Source: Nitrososphaeria archaeon (GTDB taxonomy: Archaea; Thermoproteota; Nitrososphaeria; Geothermarchaeales; JDFR-13). From it: 15,861 bases of DNA. This document shows positions 13,305 through 15,861 of the stretch, one piece after another (positions within the stretch are counted from its first letter, which is position 1; each line of letters begins with the position of its first letter). The position numbers and the translations under genes were made by a program. The stretch covers positions 1 through 15,861 of the forward strand of contig JALTNJ010000142.1 of assembly GCA_027000765.1 (NCBI GenBank), in the 5' to 3' direction. Below the pieces are notes generated by a model. It was given only the letters and a program-made list of their open reading frames with translations. It made no database searches and was not told the DNA's origin.

Positions 13305-14372
13305 ATGGTAAAATCAATTTATGTAACGGGATTTGGCGCACCAGGAAAAACCATAGTGGTATATGGATTGATGAAGCTTCTGAGTAATAAAGGCTATAAA
13401 GTCGGATACTTCAAACCCGTTTCTAGGGGACTGAATAAGATCGGCCCTAATGAATGGGTTGATGACGATGTACTTGCGATTAAAGAGGCAATGGGTCTAA
13501 AAGAAGATCATAAGACAATCTCTCCTGTTGTGATACGCCGGAGATTCCTAGAGCTGGTAGAAGATAGGGAAAGCATTCTACAGGCGATTAAATCATCATA
13601 TGAAAAACTGTCGCAGGATAAGGACATTGTATTTGTAGAGTCTTACCTGGCTCCCTACTACCTATATAGTATAGGCCTCTCTGGATATACAATAGCAAAA
13701 CTCCTAGAAAGCAATGTACTATTTATCATTAAAGACGGTGAAGATACTCAAGTAGATGAGGTAATATTCTGGAAGGATGAGTTTGAGGCTAAGGGTATAA
13801 AGACACTTGGAGTGATATTCAATGTAGTTCCGATACATCTCGTGGAGCGTGTAAAGGAGTTTATAACACCATTCTTAGAAAGCCGTGGGATACCCAGTTT
13901 CGGGATGATCCCTGATAAAGGCGAGTTCATGGCGCCTACCCTCCTAGACATATCATCTGTACTAGATGCGGAGGTATTGGAGGGAGAAGATTATCTCGAT
14001 AACTTGGTAGAGGAGATACTCGTTGGTGCAATGGGGGCAGAGGCTGCCTTGAAATGGCTGAGGAGATCGAAGAAACCCGTTATAATCACAGGTGGAGATA
14101 GGACGGAGCTCCTATTGACGTTATTGGAGGTTAAGCCAAGTGGCCTAGTCTTAACCGGTAATCTATATCCAGCTCTAAAGGTATTGACTAAGGCTAGGGA
14201 GAAGAAGGTGCCTATCCTCCTAGTACCATATGATACCTTTGCAACCATAGAGAAGCTAAGGGATATACATGGTAGAATAACCTCCTACTCGCTTAAGAAG
14301 AAGGAGAAGCTTATCATCGATGCTATAGAAGAGGGTATGGATATAGACCGTTTCATAAAGGCAATCGGCTAG
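13305..14372 (+). CDS. BioD-like P-loop / DRTGG domain protein (phosphotransacetylase N-terminal-like)
   Basis: This 355-aa soluble protein resembles the N-terminal regulatory region of long bacterial phosphotransacetylases but has no phosphotransacetylase catalytic domain. Residues 1-190 form a dethiobiotin-synthetase-like P-loop fold: Walker A GFGAPGKT at 9-16, YFKPVSRG at 35-42, a DDD at 53-55, a VESYLAPY strand at 111-118, and a LGVIFNVVP strand-end at 168-176. Residues about 200-315 are a DRTGG domain, with GMIPDKGEFMAPTL, then ITGGDRTEL (261-269), LVLTGNLYP and ILLVPYDTFATIEKL. A short helical tail closes the protein. GGAGGTG (13288-13294), inside the end of the synthetase gene, lies 10 nt before the ATG at 13305, so both are in one operon. 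Similar genes are found next to ADP-forming acyl-CoA synthetases in other archaea, as far as I know without a demonstrated activity. Nucleotide-dependent regulation of the synthetase is my inference. Confidence 0.83.
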   Translation: MVKSIYVTGFGAPGKTIVVYGLMKLLSNKGYKVGYFKPVSRGLNKIGPNEWVDDDVLAIKEAMGLKEDHKTISPVVIRRRFLELVEDRESILQAIKSSYEKLSQDKDIVFVESYLAPYYLYSIGLSGYTIAKLLESNVLFIIKDGEDTQVDEVIFWKDEFEAKGIKTLGVIFNVVPIHLVERVKEFITPFLESRGIPSFGMIPDKGEFMAPTLLDISSVLDAEVLEGEDYLDNLVEEILVGAMGAEAALKWLRRSKKPVIITGGDRTELLLTLLEVKPSGLVLTGNLYPALKVLTKAREKKVPILLVPYDTFATIEKLRDIHGRITSYSLKKKEKLIIDAIEEGMDIDRFIKAIG

Positions 14373-14376
14373 CTTA

Positions 14377-14988
14377 TTACTTACCCATATAGAAATACCT
14401 CTTGACGGCATTGAATATAGCCTCTCCAACGGTAATGGCGAAGACGCTTTGAACTACGTTGTAACTACCGATTATAAGCGACATATATATAATGACGTTT
14501 AGGAAATTTACCTCTAAGAATCCGATTGTACCTAGCTGATACTCGAAGAACCCATAGAACTCTGGTACAATATATAGTATGACGATGATATTAACCAGTA
14601 TCATCACAACTGACCTTATTAGGGAACTAATCACTATTGCAGCAATAGTCGCATTTCTATCCCAATTCCAATAGTCTCCAAACAACATCTTAGAAATGTA
14701 TAGCCCCAAAAACATACTTAATACTGCAATGTACTTCATAGGAGGTCCAATGACAAATTCTGCATTAACCATCAATCCCAAGAAATGTAGTGTAACGGTT
14801 AACAAGCCTACGAACTCTCCCCCAATTAAAAGTGCTAGTAAATCAATAATCTCTGAAAAATCAATCTTTAGAAAAGGTGCTATTGGATATGGTATTCCAC
14901 TCGTGGCTAGTGAGACTGCTAAAGCAAGTGCTCCGAATACCGATGTTAATGCTATCTTCTTACTATACCTCATGTTATTTTTATCCAC
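14377..14988 (-). CDS. ECF transporter S component (RibU-like vitamin-binding membrane protein)
   Basis: This 203-aa membrane protein has about six hydrophobic helices and the layout of energy-coupling-factor S components, which bind a vitamin or metal and dock on a shared EcfA-EcfT module. The N-terminal helix KIALTSVFGALALAVSLA carries the Ala-rich docking surface typical of the group. The following loop PIAPFLKIDFSEIIDLLALL (about 35-54) closely resembles the PFLK.DfSdip.L segment of riboflavin-type S components; later helices are at about 83-100, 112-138 and 158-185. The substrate is therefore tentatively riboflavin, but related S components bind other vitamins. The GTG at 14988 follows GGGTGGGTGG and is favoured; the ATG five codons later is an alternative. 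It is convergent with the DRTGG gene, with four nt between stops. No EcfT or second EcfA is in the window, so a shared module elsewhere is expected. Confidence 0.75.
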   Translation of the reverse strand: MDKNNMRYSKKIALTSVFGALALAVSLATSGIPYPIAPFLKIDFSEIIDLLALLIGGEFVGLLTVTLHFLGLMVNAEFVIGPPMKYIAVLSMFLGLYISKMLFGDYWNWDRNATIAAIVISSLIRSVVMILVNIIVILYIVPEFYGFFEYQLGTIGFLEVNFLNVIIYMSLIIGSYNVVQSVFAITVGEAIFNAVKRYFYMGK

Positions 14989-15121
14989 GTTCCACCCACC
15001 CTTACTATTCTGTGTTAGTTTAATTGATACTCTGGAGTTATAATTAACTTCTATTTACATCCTTTAAGTATCGTCTGTGAGTAGCATAGCTTAAATATTA
15101 AAACTTGATGGAAGGGCTGCA

Positions 15122-15754
15122 TCAGGTTTCCTCGACATAACCATATTTGATATAGAATATTTTGTCAGCGTATTTCATGAGATCCTGCTCGTGAGTAGCT
15201 ATCACTATCGTAACACCTTCATTTCTTAATTCTAACAAATAGGATATAACTTCTCTCCGTCTCTCATCATCGAGATACTGGAGGGGCTCATCCAGAATAA
15301 GGTAGGATGGTGATACTGCAAGTCCTCTAACAAGAGATACTATCTGCTTCTCACCGGCTGAGAGCTCATGGGCATCTTTATGAACCAGCCTCTTTAACCC
15401 AAATCTATCGATAAGCTCGGATAACAAAGTATAGTTTGTCTTACCCATTATCCGAAGGCCATAGGTTAAATTTCTATATACATTACCCTTAAGTATCACT
15501 GGTGTATCATGTATATAGACTATTTCTCTAAGCTTCTCCCTAGCCTTATTGTCACCCGCATAAATGTCCACATCATCAATCAAAACCGTTCCTCTTTTAG
15601 GCGGGAGTAATCCGCTGATAATCTTCGCCATTGTAGTCTTCCCACTTCCATTAGGCCCTCTAAATAACGTTATACCTCTGTCGATCCTTATACTGACTCC
15701 CCTAACCACAGGGTCTTTATTATAGGCATGTTCCACCTCTATAGTCTCTATCAT
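15122..15754 (-). CDS. ABC transporter ATP-binding protein (tungstate/molybdate-like)
   Basis: This short ABC ATPase of 210 aa powers the importer whose permease precedes it. Walker A GPNGSGKTT is at about 34-42 and the Q-loop region is IVYIHDTPVILKGNVYRNLTYGLR. The family's usual Gln is not clear there, and HDTPVILKGNV matches the Q.P.ll..tV..N..YGL segment of tungstate (TupC/WtpC) ATPases. The signature is LSAGEKQ, where the usual second residue pair GG is AG; Walker B and DEP are in YLILDEP, and the H-loop His is in IATHEQD. The start is the ATG at 15754, because it overlaps the permease stop as ATGA and has GGTGG five nt upstream; an in-frame GTG at 15763 is less likely. Substrate assignment rests on the permease fragment and this motif; another oxyanion or an ECF-type role is possible. 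Confidence 0.82.
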   Translation of the reverse strand: MIETIEVEHAYNKDPVVRGVSIRIDRGITLFRGPNGSGKTTMAKIISGLLPPKRGTVLIDDVDIYAGDNKAREKLREIVYIHDTPVILKGNVYRNLTYGLRIMGKTNYTLLSELIDRFGLKRLVHKDAHELSAGEKQIVSLVRGLAVSPSYLILDEPLQYLDDERRREVISYLLELRNEGVTIVIATHEQDLMKYADKIFYIKYGYVEET

Positions 15755-15861
15755 TTTCTCCACCCCAGCAGCCTAAGCAAGAGTATTATTATGAAGTCTA
15801 CGGTGACTAGGATAAGGCCCAAGTAAATAGCTAATTCAAATTCTCCCCTCTGTATCTCCAA
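15751..15861 (-). CDS. ABC transporter permease, C-terminal fragment (TupB-like), cut by right edge
   Basis: Only the last 36 codons are inside the window. They encode a polar segment (LEIQRGEFELAI) followed by one long hydrophobic helix and the basic end RLLGWRK. This ending resembles the C-terminus of tungstate/molybdate-type ABC permeases, in which a G.fe.AI.LG.iL loop precedes the last helix. The TGA stop overlaps the ATG of the ATPase gene (ATGA), so the two are translationally coupled. The fragment is too short to settle the substrate; the gene upstream, outside the window, should encode the rest of the permease and probably a binding protein. Confidence 0.65.
   Translation of the reverse strand: MEIQRGEFELAIYLGLILVTVDFIIILLLRLLGWRK

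Noticed and set aside
14377..15754. Reading the ABC ATPase as the dedicated EcfA of the neighbouring S component
   Set aside because: A 133-nt (or longer) gap separates them, while the ATPase is translationally coupled to a different permease whose ending is not EcfT-like.
15755..15763. GTG start for the ABC ATPase three codons upstream
   Set aside because: The ATG at 15754 overlaps the permease stop as ATGA and has GGTGG at the right distance, whereas the GTG would lie within that ribosome site.

Overview
The window looks like chromosome from a thermophilic archaeon, most likely a crenarchaeon (Thermoproteota); the genus cannot be fixed from sequence alone. The evidence is a diphthamide-synthesis gene, TATA-type promoters (TTTATATA-like boxes about 25-30 nt before start codons), several apparently leaderless genes, GGTGAT/GGAGG ribosome sites inside operons, frequent GTG and TTG starts, AT-rich DNA, and a fused ADP-forming acyl-CoA synthetase. 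No tRNA, rRNA, CRISPR array, insertion sequence or phage gene was seen. Coding density is high and no gene-free stretch exceeds about 300 bases.

Layout. 1-1427 (minus): diphthine-ammonia ligase followed by a NOL1/NOP2/Sun RNA cytosine methyltransferase cut by the left edge. 1676-3987: a sulfur block made of two convergent operons, dsrE2-like/tusA (plus) and a sulfide:quinone-oxidoreductase-like flavoprotein/DUF1641 protein (minus), which meet at a hairpin plus T-run. 4120-6906 (plus): a Zn/Mn-type ABC importer (binding protein, ATPase, permease), preceded by a possible 24-codon leader ORF. 6924-8372 (minus): IMP dehydrogenase, convergent with the importer. 8497-9542: a DUF4013 membrane protein and a convergent unknown 118-aa protein. 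9741-10598 (plus): an ACT-V4R ligand-sensing type protein, then a 68-codon orphan at 10827. 11158-14372 (plus): ADP-forming acyl-CoA synthetase followed by a BioD-like/DRTGG P-loop protein. 14377-15861 (minus): an ECF-type S component, and upstream of it an ABC ATPase translationally coupled to a permease cut by the right edge (tungstate/molybdate-like).

How it fits together. The sulfur block pairs a membrane-type sulfide oxidase with persulfide carriers (DsrE-like and TusA), which suggests that sulfane sulfur made by the flavoenzyme is handed to cytoplasmic thiols. The acyl-CoA synthetase makes ATP from acyl-CoA during peptide or sugar fermentation; the adjacent DRTGG protein resembles the regulatory N-terminus of phosphotransacetylase without its catalytic domain and may regulate the synthetase. 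Metal uptake (Zn/Mn, possibly W/Mo) and vitamin uptake (ECF S component) flank these metabolic genes. The items most worth a second look are the sulfur block, the synthetase/DRTGG pair, an IMP dehydrogenase whose flap lacks a visible Arg-Tyr dyad, the ACT-V4R protein, and two short ORFs with good ribosome sites next to the metal importer.
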